Shown here piece by piece: positions 54,712 through 64,000 of a DNA stretch of 64,000 nucleotides; position 1 is the stretch's first letter; every line of letters begins with the position of its first letter. This DNA comes from Ligula intestinalis (lineage: Eukaryota; Platyhelminthes; Cestoda; Diphyllobothriidea; Diphyllobothriidae): assembly GCA_036362985.1 (NCBI GenBank), contig JAYGXS010000002.1, positions 7,522,037 through 7,586,036 of the forward strand. The letters run 5' to 3'. Made by a program: the position numbers and the translations under genes. The notes beneath the pieces are model-generated. The model was not told where the DNA came from. It did no database searches and saw only the letters and a list, made by a program, of their open reading frames with translations.

Positions 54712-54963
54712 AGGAAGTCATCCTCAGCGACTGAAGACTGTTGGCTGGCTAGTAGCCCTTGTTGGATCCGGAGCCCCGCCGGTTGGGCCTCAATCCCGGC
54801 GGTGAGGAGGAGGAGCAGCATAGTTGGGAGAGGCTGATCCGTCATCAAAAACACAGATGGAGAGGCGGGGAGATAAATCCACCGTAGGGAGATTGGTGCA
54901 GCAGACCTTGGCCGCCGTGAGGGCGGGTGGGAACGCGACGGGACGCGTCTGCTGTGGTTCCCA
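54712..54963 (-). CDS. Possible in-frame cassette exon of the host gene
   Basis: A GC-rich 252-nt block lies between two confident exons. An acceptor (ACAGCATTCTTCAG, AG complement of 54965-54964) and a donor (GACTTCCT|GTATGA) would give a 2-to-2 phase exon of exactly 84 codons that can be skipped or included without changing the frame. The translated sequence (RRVPSRSHPPSRR..., LPTMLLLLLTAGIEAQPAG...) is not typical of the rest of the protein, and other frames are open too. It may be a cassette exon, a second promoter region or a chance GC-rich block. Confidence 0.3.
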
Positions 54964-54999
54964 CTGAAGAATGCTGTGGTTAGCTCGCGTCGAAGTAGA

Positions 55000-56305
55000 C
55001 TTTCCCATAGGCCCACCGATGCGGTTCACGACGTCTGCGAACAGCCAATCACAGTTGCTGCATGGATGCCCTTTGGGACGGCAATGAATAGCAAGCTTGC
55101 ACGCGTTCCTGACGCAATCTATCTGTCTGGCCAAAAAACCTTCAAGACCGACCCAGCCAATGAACGCTCTCTCTCTGTCTACTTGCCTGACTACTGTCAA
55201 ACCAGCACTTAGACCCGCCCGGGCTCCTGGCTGGTCTTATGCTCTCTGAGTCAAATCTCTTTCTATCTATTCTTCGTTCCTCTGTGTACACAATATACTG
55301 TTCCTACGATTCTGGCCTCCACCGAATTCTCCTCTACTAACTAACCATGGTCTGAAGATCGCAGTTGCTAGGATTTAACTTACTTAACCCACACGGCCTG
55401 TCGCACTTGGTAGTGTTGACAAGAAGAAGGTTCCCCCAAATCGCAATTCAGCTAAGACAGTGTTGGTAGCAGGAGCCTTACTGCGCTAAAGGAGTGTTAC
55501 AATAGCTGCTGCCAATTGAGCGCCGGTGCTGCGTAGAAAGGCCGGTTGAGTCCGTGAAAAAAGTGTACTTTTGTGTAGCCTTGCCTCCCGTGATGAATGT
55601 TATCTCGCCTGTAACCAATCAAATGAAGCAGAAGTATCGAATGACTTCAATTTTGCACACTTATCAATCGGTGAGTTAATCGATAGAGTTAGAAAGGCCG
55701 ATAGCGTGCGGGGTGGATAATTTGTCCCTCGTAATGGCAGATACGGGCAGGATGAGTCAGCGCAGTTACGCTGGACAGCAGATTCCTACAGACGCACTGT
55801 TGCAGGTCGCAAACCACAACCTGGAGGAAAGTCATGAATTTAACCTTGCGAATACGTGGGTAATGGCGCGAGTTAATAATAAGGCCTGCATATCTGACAT
55901 CAACTCCATCAACAGGCAGGCCGACATTCCCCCTTGCTGCTAGACGCTTCGCTCAGGCGGCCAAGAGGCGCGGCTCACTTCCCAGCCGACGACGCATGCC
56001 GTCACGTCACCGTGATACGCTATAGACTCAGCCTCATCGCGAACACCCTCCCCCCTTCTCCTACACTCTAACACCCTTCCCGTTCATTTGGCTAAAAAAC
56101 GGTCATTTGTTGACGCCACCATACAATCTCTGCTAGTGGCCTCCTGTACGCGACAGAAAGCTCAAGTTTATATACCTACTGAGCGTTCTTTTTATTATGG
56201 TGGACACTTCTACCTGAATCTTATTGTTTTGGAAAGTTGTATACTGATGTTAAACCAGCAGATCGCAGCATCGTGCTTCAGTTCTTAAAAAGATCTTCAG
56301 CCATT
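55000..56305. other. Intron; LTR-like block near 55000-55340
   Basis: 55000-55340 is pyrimidine-rich on the plus strand and resembles the U3/R part of an LTR, but no partner copy defines it. 55341-56305 holds no recognisable feature; a 76-codon frame at 55713-55943 has no family pattern. Confidence 0.35.
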
Positions 56306-56309
56306 TGGC

Positions 56310-57010
56310 CGGTGGTGTTGAACGTTACGTCTTTCCCTTTATGGACACAAGTGGTCCATTATGATTGTTGACGACGATCGTCAGTCTCAATTAGGCATAT
56401 TCAGTCGTGACATAAACGTGCCCGAAGTTAATAAGGATCTGGGACTATAAAGTTCTAATGGTCTTAGTCTGTCAGAGTACTGCGGCCTCATTGTCTCGAA
56501 AGCACGCCGAACTATTGCGTTCATTTTCAGAAATTTTAAAACCATAAATGATGGGACCAGCCCTCATAAAATGTACCCCAGACCTAGTCTGGAATACTGT
56601 CCGTTTCTATTGAGCCTTCTGTGCGCTTGTTAACGGAATCAGTGATAACAAAAAGGGCGTTCTCTTCAGAACGCTGAAGCCTGTCCAACAAACTAGGCTG
56701 TGAGCTTACTAACCTTGATTCATTGTGGCTTCGCAGATTGCAGAAGGGACTTATTTTATTGCTTAAATTTTAAATGAGTCGTACATTTAATCTACTTACT
56801 ACTCCGAGACAGTTGACTTCTCTCGGCACACTAGTCACCGAGATGTTTTCTATTTTTTTCTCTGGCACGCAAAGTTAGAAATCGCCAGTTTTAAGCAGTA
56901 AACGCCATAGCAATCTGGAATAAGCCCACCAGAAGCATCAAAATTCAGCAAAGCCATCTTGTGTTTAAGAGAGCTATCACTAATTTTGTTTTCAGATTGA
57001 GGACACCTTT
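56310..57010 (+). pseudogene. LINE RT C-terminal fragment
   Basis: Three frames together give VNKDLGL, LSEYCGLIVSKARRTIAFIFRNF, HKMYPRPSLEYCPFLLSLLC and, near 56920, AIWNKPTRSIKIQQSHLVFKRAI. The order and spacing fit the post-catalytic part of a CR1-like RT. It is the plus-strand relative of 890-1455 and carries many stops. Confidence 0.7.
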
Positions 57011-57359
57011 CACGGTGGAATCGTCCTTCCGCTCTGATAGCGTTCGCGGGCTCTGAACTCTGAATAACGCTGCACGCTGGGGGCAATTGGACTGACTCTA
57101 ATGCTACTTCTTTAACCGGCAGCGAGCAACCGTTAGCCTATATCTGTTGCAGAGTACTGGATCTAAAGCAGTGGAGGGATGCTGACCACATCGTTCACCC
57201 GTGCCAAACATCCCCCGTCCCGAACTTCAATCATTCAATGAGCTGAGAGTTTTTTCCTCCTTAAAATCACTAGGAAGAATGATCAGGAAATTTCTTTCAC
57301 TGTCAGCTGGATTCTCTACTAAGTGAGGCAAATATTCGAATGCCAGGTATTTGAATAGA

Positions 57360-57640
57360 TGGGGACGGAGCAGGCAATCAGACAGGCAGAGGGTTGATTG
57401 AAGCCTTGGCCCGCTATGGTAACTCAGTCAATTGGTTTATCGATCTGGCGTCGGCATACACCGGCCTGTGCAGGCATCGCCGGACCGACGGCACTGGCGG
57501 TTGATTGCCTCCCTGCCCCGTATAACTGTTGCTTGTTTTACGTCGACGCTTTTATCTCTGACGATGGACACCAGTAAGAGTCCGAAAGCTCAAACGAATA
57601 AAATTATAATTTCTGGGATCGACACGTCTCTTATTTTTCT
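57360..57640 (+). mobile_element. PLE 3' end (very short)
   Basis: EALARYGNSVNWFIDLASAYTGL (57390-57460) is the GIY-YIG C-terminus seen at 34960 and on the minus strand at 51690. The 3' UTR has CTGACGATGGACACCAGTAAGA and GTCCGAAAGCTC at 57557-57592, a hairpin followed by GAAA, and ends near 57640. Confidence 0.75.
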
Positions 57641-57754
57641 AGCGATTCTTTACTGTATAGAATCTTTAACCTTGTCTGCCAACTGGCAACCGATACAGTA
57701 AATAAATGCAGAGAACTGTCAATTGGCAAATTTTGTCCAAGTGCCAGAACTTAC

Positions 57755-58127
57755 TGAGCTTCCTCAAGAGTTTGTGGTGGCTTTGTTGCGAGTCGGAACT
57801 TCTCGGCGGCGCCCGGTGTCAACAGGACGTCTGGTGGAATTCCACCGCGAATGATGGGGAACACGACTTGGCCGCTGCCGGAGGTGGTGTCGGTGGAGTC
57901 AGACTCCTGGAAGTTGTCCAGTGTAGACCAACGTCCAGCTGTCGTCAGTGCAGCTGCGTCCGAAAGGCTACTTTGAAGAGGAATCGTGGTTTGCTGTGAC
58001 TGGGGCAGAATGAGGGCTTCGCCCCCTTCCTTGGGACTGTCCTTTGAAGGCGGACTGGAATATCGCTGAGTATGTGTCGAATGCACCAGTTCGCAAGGAT
58101 GTTCGGGTAACTGTGACTGCCGAATAA
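57755..58127 (-). CDS. Host gene, first coding exon visible in the window
   Basis: The 373-nt exon ends in phase 2 at GCTCA|GTAAGT (GT complement of 57754-57753). The acceptor is probably TTTCCCTTTTTATTGGCTCGCCAG (AG complement of 58129-58128), although CGGCAG 8 nt further on is an alternative in a different phase. The protein is Ser/Thr/Pro-rich (SSPPSKDSPKEGGEA, DNFQESDSTDTTSGSG), then VVFPIIRGGIPPDVLLTPGAAEKFRLATKPPQTLEEAQ. The ending joins directly into the SRIALMEDQ helix of the next exon. Upstream exons must lie further right, probably beyond the window. Confidence 0.8.
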
Positions 58128-58274
58128 CTGGCGAGCCAATAAAAAGGGAAATTAAAGGCGATAAGTTTTTTGACTTGTCCATCTTACTAGCATTCGCAAG
58201 TACGTCTTTACTTATTTATTCGCTATTTTATGTAGGAACAGGTGGGAACAAAAGTATTATATCTTAAAACCAAA

Positions 58275-58600
58275 TGGCAAACTTGGATCGATTAACACAC
58301 GCAGCCTACTGCTCGTATGGAATCCTCCAGTAAGGATACAGTAAATTGACTGCCCCAACAGGATTTCCTAAGTAATCCTCTAGAATCCACCAGAATGCCT
58401 ACTAGGTTCACTTAATTGCTAAGGGTGTTGGCAGATTTGCGCATAGTGAGCTTCGTAGCTCAATGATAGAGCACTGTTTACGCAAACGCCCTCGCTGCTG
58501 TGTGGGTTCGACCCCCACCGAAAACGAAAATTTGTCACAATTGGGTCAACTAAAGTAAGCAAACCTGTCAAATTCCCTAATAAATGAAAAACATCACAGC
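58275..58600 (+). repeat. tRNA-derived SINE, family 1
   Basis: Body block GTATGGAATCCTCCAGTAAGG, then AACAGGATTTCCTAAGTAATCC and CACCAGAATGCCTACTAGG. The head at 58446-58525 is GAGCTTCGTAGCTCAATGATAGAGCAC with B-box GTGGGTTCGACCCCCACC, followed by the tail CACAATTGGGTCAACTAAAG. In this copy the body lies upstream of the head. Confidence 0.8.
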
Positions 58601-59454
58601 ACAACCCACGCTTTAGGTTTTTATTGATCTTCTTCGTTACTTACTAAATATTTGCTAATTACTGATAAAGCATTTTTCTCTAAAAATAATGGCTGGTAAA
58701 ATTTGCAAAATATAACGAAAGCAAGTGTGACCTTTATGATAACTGAATAATGGAAAATGTCAACAGAAATTTATTCAGTCAGGGCCATCTACATTTCAGC
58801 TGCATAAGAAAACTTTGAGCACTAATTTAAGTTGATTTTCTAGAGATACAAATAAATTATGTATGCAGAGTTTTATCAACCAAAACTCCTGGTTATATTA
58901 GTAAGCAAAAGACTGCTGGCATCCTCTGGCCTCTGGACAGGACGCAAACACCTGTTTCCATCTCAGAATTAGAAGAATTCAGGGCCACTCACTATTGAGT
59001 AACTCAGTATTTTCGATTTTACTCGGTGGGGAATTAATTCGCAATGCAGTGCTCATTGTCTGGGTCCACTAGCAGAGTATCTCTCAAACTTCGTAGACGC
59101 CTGCCCTAAATATAAACACACAACCGCGTTTCAAAATAACATATCCATTGAAATACCCATCCTTTGGTCCGATTCATTTGTATGCTTATTTTCATTCTAA
59201 ACTCCAGATAAATCTGCTAACGCTATCTCTATTCTTCCCTCACTTTTCCTAAATGCAGCCGAAATAACTCTGCAATCCAAGTACCACGAACTTTGCTTTG
59301 ATTTCTTAGATGAAAACTTGGTATGCGTTCGAAAAACAGGACTTAGGTCTACGCATAGGACATATTTTGAGTATGACGCCAAATTAGTGAGAAATTGCAA
59401 AGGTTTTTTCCATCTTTTTCAACAACATTTCAAGCTGATTGATAGGTGAGGAAT
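58601..59454. other. Intron or intergenic sequence, nothing recognised
   Basis: AT-rich DNA with no supported feature. Confidence 0.45.
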
Positions 59455-59705
59455 GTGATCTAAATGACCTCGGTGGTCTCGGTGTGATTGAAACCCATGA
59501 CAGTACCTTTGAGACGAAGGCTTTAACCACTTGCTTTACTAGACTCGGACAAAGAGCCAATGATGTAATACCCTGTTAAATAAGTGAAGCTGATAGACGT
59601 CTGCTGGATTTTGGATTGATTGGTTAGAAGCTTCATATTTGCGCCGTCAGCTAATTATATCAGAATTATTGGATTCCACATATTGTAGTAGGCCGGGCAC
59701 GGAAA
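59455..59705 (-). repeat. Repeat D with tRNA-like head, copy 1 (left part)
   Basis: The minus strand shows a tRNA-like segment (CTAGTAAAGCAAGTGGTTAAAGCC with A-box-like GTGGTTAAAGCC, and GGGTTTCAATCACACC as a B-box). The block matches 63190-63435 over its full length (GCCAAT.AT.TAAT.CCCTGTT, CTGCT.GAT...GATTGGTT). A LINE inserted just to its right. Confidence 0.7.
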
Positions 59706-62068
59706 TTAGACCGCAATGAGAAATGAACTAGCAGCAATAAATTGGTATGACCTTCTAACCGGTAGTCCGGATGCCGACTGGAACACTGTCAGGGATCTTA
59801 TAAGCGAAGTTATGCATCGAAACTGTCCGCTGTAAAAAGTACAAAAGGCGAGCAGGCCCCCCTGGTAAACGCAAGATCTGAAGAGCCAAATAAACCGCAA
59901 GAACAAACTCTGGAGAAGGTACGAATCAACACGCCACCCTTCACACTACGAAGAATTCCGCCAAAAGTGGAACGCGGTTAGATCAAACATTCAAAAAGCG
60001 CGAAAAGACTACGAAGCGAAAATTATCGAGCGGGCCGTAACGAAGCCGAAGGTGCTCTACAGTTACATCAACAGCAAGCTAAAAAAAAGACACAGTTGCA
60101 GTACTAAAAGGTGAAAATAATGAGGAAATTATAGACAATCTCGAAATTGCAGAACACCTGAGCAAGTTTTTTGCATCTGTTTTCACTGAGGAACTGCATT
60201 TTAATCCGACAGACTTCCATGCAGAGAGTAATGGCAGAATCATGGAGGACCTCCGTTTCACAGAAGAAGATGTAAGGAATGAACTTCTTGTGCTTAATGA
60301 AGCTAAGTCTCCAAGGCCAGACAAAATACCAGCAAAGGTACTGCAAGAGCTGGCTTCGGAACTTTTCAGACCGCTTACGCACATTTTTCAGTTGTCCTTT
60401 GATCGAGGCCTCCTCCCATCCGATTGGAAAGTTGCGAACATATACCCTATTCACAAGGGTGGATCCAGAACCAGCGCGAACAACTATCGACCAGTGAGCC
60501 TAACTTGCATCTGTTGTAAACTTATGGAAAGGATCATCAAAAAGGCCACTAAGAAGTTGCTCGAAGAAAAAGACTTCTTTGATGGTGCCCAACGCGGGTT
60601 TCGAGAAAACCACTCCTGCCTGACAAATATGCTTTATTATATGGAGCAGTGGTTCAAGTCATTAGGTGAAAATACCCCCGTAGATGTTGTTTACATCGAC
60701 TTTAAAAAAGCCTTCGATAGTGTCTTTCACCAACGGCTACTCTACAAGGTTGGCGAATCCGGGATAAGGGGCAATTTACTAAATTGGATAGGAGATATTC
60801 TCATAGGCCGATCGTAGTCCATGTGCGTTGGAAACGCAAAATCCTCTTAAGTGCCAGTTGCGAGTGGAGTGCCTTAGGGCTCCGTTCTTGGGCCACTTTT
60901 GTTCCTAATCTACATCAACGAATGTAGGCATGGACTGGTCAGAAATGGAGTCTTGTTTGCAGATGATATTAAGATATGGCAACCCATCAGAAACGCTTAT
61001 GATGAACCAACTCTGCAAGAAGGACTTGACCGCCTAGGTGAATGGTCCAAAAATGGTTAATGTGGTTTAACTTTGAGAAGTGTGTCACATTGCGGCTCAA
61101 GACGAATAAAGTGAGCGCGACGGATGACTCACACAACTACGTTCTCGATGGAAGGTGCCTGTCGAACGCCAATGAACAAAAAGATCTGGGTATGGCTATT
61201 GTGCCATCCCTGAAGCCGTCTTGACAGTATGCTAGGGCTGCCAAGAGGGCAAACAGTGTTCTGGTTACCAATTAGCGAAATTTTGTCGACATAGACAAAA
61301 AACTATCCGGCAAAATCTATGAAACATTTATTCGCTCACATCTGGGGTATGGCGTTCAGGCATGGTGACCATGGATGCAAAAAGATAACCAGATGCTGGA
61401 AAGAATTCAGCGAAGGGCAAAAAAAATTGTGAAGGGCCTAAAGTCTTCATTTTACGAATGTAGAGTAGAAGGACTTAACGTTTTCCCCTTTGAGTATAGA
61501 CAAATCCGCGGCGACCTCATACAGATGTACCGCATCGTGAGGAATCGAGAGTGTGCTTTAACATTAATGACTTCTTCGCCTTCGCCACTTCAACCAACCT
61601 CCGTGGGAATTCCCTCAAACTGCGGGGAACCCTATCCCATCTAGAGGTCCGCAAGCAGTCGTTCTTACAACGAGTCATCGGTGCCTGGAACGGACTGCCC
61701 GAGGAGGTCGTAATGGCGAACTCCACAGATGCATTTAACCGGAAACTGGATGAACATCTAATTAACAGTTACCGTTTATATGTACAAGGAAGCGGAATAA
61801 TTTACGCCCCGGAAATACCAATAGATAAAATTTTAAATTTGTATATGCTACTTAATATTTTACAGTAACACATTTTGTGTTGGATATATTATGTACACAA
61901 GCGATTATTCTGACTTCTCACACGCAAGCGTTAAAATTTGTACATGTATAGATATTACTCACTGTTTAAAGTGACATATTTTATGTTGGATATTTCATGC
62001 ATACAGTTTTCAATAGGCTCTTCAAAGACATTGCCTACTACCCTAAATATACTGAACTATACTGAAAT
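59706..62068 (+). mobile_element. 5'-truncated CR1-like LINE, moderately preserved
   Basis: It starts inside the linker before the RT (NELAAINWYDLLTGSPDADW) and ends with the family 3' UTR (GGCTCTTCAAAGACATTGCC...CTGAAATAAT). About seven stops and a few frameshifts interrupt the frame. It inserted into repeat D: the empty site is seen at about 63435-63450 in the paralogous copy. Confidence 0.85.
60075..61870 (+). pseudogene. LINE reverse transcriptase, catalytic motifs intact but interrupted
   Basis: RT domains in order: LPSDWKVANIYPIHKGGSR, RPVSLTCICCKLMERII, QRGFRENHSCLTNML, motif A VVYIDFKKAFDSV (Asp codon 60698-60700), GSVLGPLLFLIYINE, motif C LFADDIKIW (FADD 60956-60967), LDRLGEWS, FNFEKC, EQKDLGMAIVPSLKPS, GVQAW, QMLERIQRRAKKIVKGL, FEYRQIRGDLIQMYRIVRN and NLRGNSLKLRGTLSHLEVRKQSFLQRVIGAWNGLP. 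Both catalytic Asp motifs survive, unlike in the other three LINEs. Stops at about 60816 and near 60850, and a frameshift near 61050, prevent expression. Confidence 0.9.
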
Positions 62069-62616
62069 AATGCCATTGTACGATTCAAATGGATTAGTGT
62101 ACAGGACTCCTATGCTATCAGAGGGATCAGCATTCAAGTATTGAGGCTTATGATTAGAAAACGTGCTAACGAAATGTAAATAAAGTACAAGAGCCACAGT
62201 ATGTGCTGACGCAGTGTTTAGAAATAGAAAAAGTTATGCCCCGAATGGCAAATGGCCAAGTGCATTTGGTTGCTTTTGATTCAGATGCGTCAAAATACGT
62301 TCATATTGTTCGCAATATGCAAGCGTCATTTAACGATGCACTCTTAAGCTGTGAAAAATTGGGAGCAGACGCGTTCCATACTTCTCTTCTTTATCGCTCA
62401 GTTGCAGGCTTATAGTCAAATTCCAGAGTTTGTTAACAGTTAGCACTGAAAAATCACTACTCTGGAGTCTCATGGATTGCTTTAGTTGTACGAAATGTCA
62501 GAAGGCAGTGACAACTTACTTGTATTTGGACGGATCGAGTGACAACCAGCAAATGTTAATCAACACACTTAAAACTTATTTAAAAAAAGACTTTGCGTAT
62601 TTTCACTGCTAAAGAC
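62069..62616. repeat. Repeat D, copy 1 (right part)
   Basis: It matches 63450-64000 in order: CTCCTATGC.ATCAGAGGGATCA, ATTA/GATCAGAA.ACGTG, AAGTACAAGAGCCA, CTGTGAAAAATTGGGAGCA, CAGAAGGCAGTG and GCGTATTTTCACTGCTA. No coding pattern. Confidence 0.75.
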
Positions 62617-63189
62617 AGGTCTTTGATGAAAAGGTCAAAAAACATTCTTTATGACTGACGAGTTATCAAGATTAAACTTTGGACGCATAAAAGTAAAGCA
62701 GGCGTTATTTATGCCAGGAAAATTTGAATTACACTGCTTCCGTCCCAGCTACCAGGACAAATCCTCAAACGGAAATGGAAAAAAAACAGATTAACCAATT
62801 CATTGTTGTATAGTTGAAATTGATAAACTATTTTAAAAGAAGAGTTGAGTTTGTATAGGAAAATTTATGAATTTTACCTGCAGAGGGTAGGATAAAAACA
62901 GTTCCTTGCATTGCTTCTGAAACACCCGACGTAACTGATCTGTTATTCAAAGGTTTCTAAGGACTTTTGCGTGTTTTAAGTGTGAACTTTGACGGCATAT
63001 GCAAGTTGATGGTAGAAATGGTCATAACCACATAAAAATCTCCCTTTTTAGGTATGGTGTGAAATGTAAAAGGCGTCGACTAAAAAGATGCAACAAAAAC
63101 AAAAAGGAACGCAAGCTACCGTTCACTTAAAAACATTACAAATAGCATCGCTTTAATCAGTCTTCAAGTCTTATGTCGATTTTAGATTA
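62617..63189. other. Spacer between the two copies of repeat D
   Basis: AT-rich DNA; nothing recognised. Confidence 0.5.
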
Positions 63190-64000
63190 TTTTTAGGTGA
63201 GGTATCTGATCTATTGGAGATTCGAGCTCAGGAAAGTAACTGCGAAACAAAGGCCTTCACCACGTTATTTACTGGACTCGAGAAAACAGCCAATAATATA
63301 ATCCCCTGTTTATTAAGGAAGCTGCTAGGCATCTGCAAGATTCCAGATTGGTTGGAAAAAAGCTTCAAATTCGCGCAGTCAACTATTTATATCAGAATTA
63401 GTGGATTCCATATGTTGCAGTAGGCCGAGTGAAGACGTCAGTGCTTAGTCCTATCGTACAATTCGGTTGGATTGGTGTGCACAACTCCTATGCGATCAGA
63501 GGGATCATCATTCAAATCTGGAGATTTATGATCAGAATACGTGTTAACAAGATGCAAATTAAGTACGAGAGCCAAATTATGTTCCGACGTACTGTTTAAA
63601 AATGAAAAATAGTCATGCTTGGAATTGCACATGACCAAATGGTTTTGCTTAATTTATATTAATATGCATTACTAATATATCCATATCATTTAAAATATAC
63701 AGGCGTAACTAAATGAGGCATTCTAACGCTGTAAAAAATTAGGAGCATGCTTATTTCACAATATTTTAAATTCCCTCTGTCGATCACCCAGTTTCAGGCT
63801 TATCATAAAACCAGAGCTTGTTTACATCTTCTGGCCTGGAAAAGTTTCCACAAGTCACATAAATCTTTTTTATTATTGATGAGAATTGTCAGAAGGCAGT
63901 GGCAGCTTAGCTGTAGTAGAATGAAATCCATTGACATCCATTTTAATAACAATTTTTTCAATCTGATTAAAAAAACCTAGCGTATTTTCACTGCTACACA
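63190..64000. repeat. Repeat D, copy 2 (uninterrupted)
   Basis: 63190-63435 corresponds to 59455-59705, and 63450-64000 to 62069-62616. The two parts are contiguous here, so this copy represents the state before the LINE insertion in copy 1. It runs off the right edge. Confidence 0.8.

Noticed and set aside
62203..62415. 70-codon frame in repeat D
   Set aside because: The paralogous copy at 63600-63780 is not open in that frame, so there is no sign of coding selection.
1..64000. CRISPR array, bacterial operons, ribosome binding sites
   Set aside because: The DNA is eukaryotic; no regularly spaced repeats or prokaryotic gene organisation exist here.

Overview
The window is eukaryotic nuclear DNA. 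Most of it is AT-rich, intron-like sequence carrying many decayed retroelements. The mix of CR1/Jockey-like LINEs, an RTE-like LINE, GIY-YIG Penelope-like elements (PLEs), a Ty3/gypsy element and several tRNA-derived SINE families points to a flatworm, probably a tapeworm. The organism is an inference from repeat content, because no single-copy marker settles it.

The main host feature is one large gene on the minus strand. I can assemble seven exons from the sequence: 58127-57755, 54401-54172, 54065-53785, 52116-51867, 37135-36771, 35745-35257 and the terminal exon 11316-10948, which ends in TGA. Each has splice signals, and the intron phases agree across all six junctions, so the gene covers at least 47 kb and its 5' end lies beyond the right edge. 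The encoded part is about 785 residues. It has a helical, coiled-coil-rich middle resembling the SRCIN1/KIAA1217 (p140Cap/SKT, AIP3/Bud6-related) scaffold family, followed by a long Ser/Pro/Cys/His-rich low-complexity tail. Two GC-rich blocks (54712-54963 and about 50400-50720) may be alternative exons.

Layout. 1-10.1 kb: a graveyard of LINE fragments on both strands, including a nearly full-length one at 1801-5260, and a 40-bp inverted repeat where two opposed fragments meet. 10.9-11.3 kb: last exon of the host gene. 11.3-35.3 kb: a 23.9-kb intron with SINEs, PLE ends, a cluster of duplicated repeats (18-22 kb), an RTE insertion with a target-site duplication and a MITE at 32868-33352. 35.3-37.2 kb: two exons, with a short assembly gap abutting the second. 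37.4-51.9 kb: an intron with an intact PLE GIY-YIG ORF, a gypsy integrase, further PLE ends and a degenerate tandem repeat. 51.9-58.1 kb: four exons and a possible cassette exon. 58.3-64 kb: a SINE, and a duplicated segment, one copy of which was split by a 2.4-kb LINE.

The most interesting non-coding signal is at the 3' ends of two PLE copies (38209-38247 and 24228-24267). Both fold as small hammerhead-ribozyme motifs, with core CTGATGA/GAAA, cleavage-site C, and a stem III that covaries between the copies. Other PLE ends in the window carry related hairpin-GAAA motifs.
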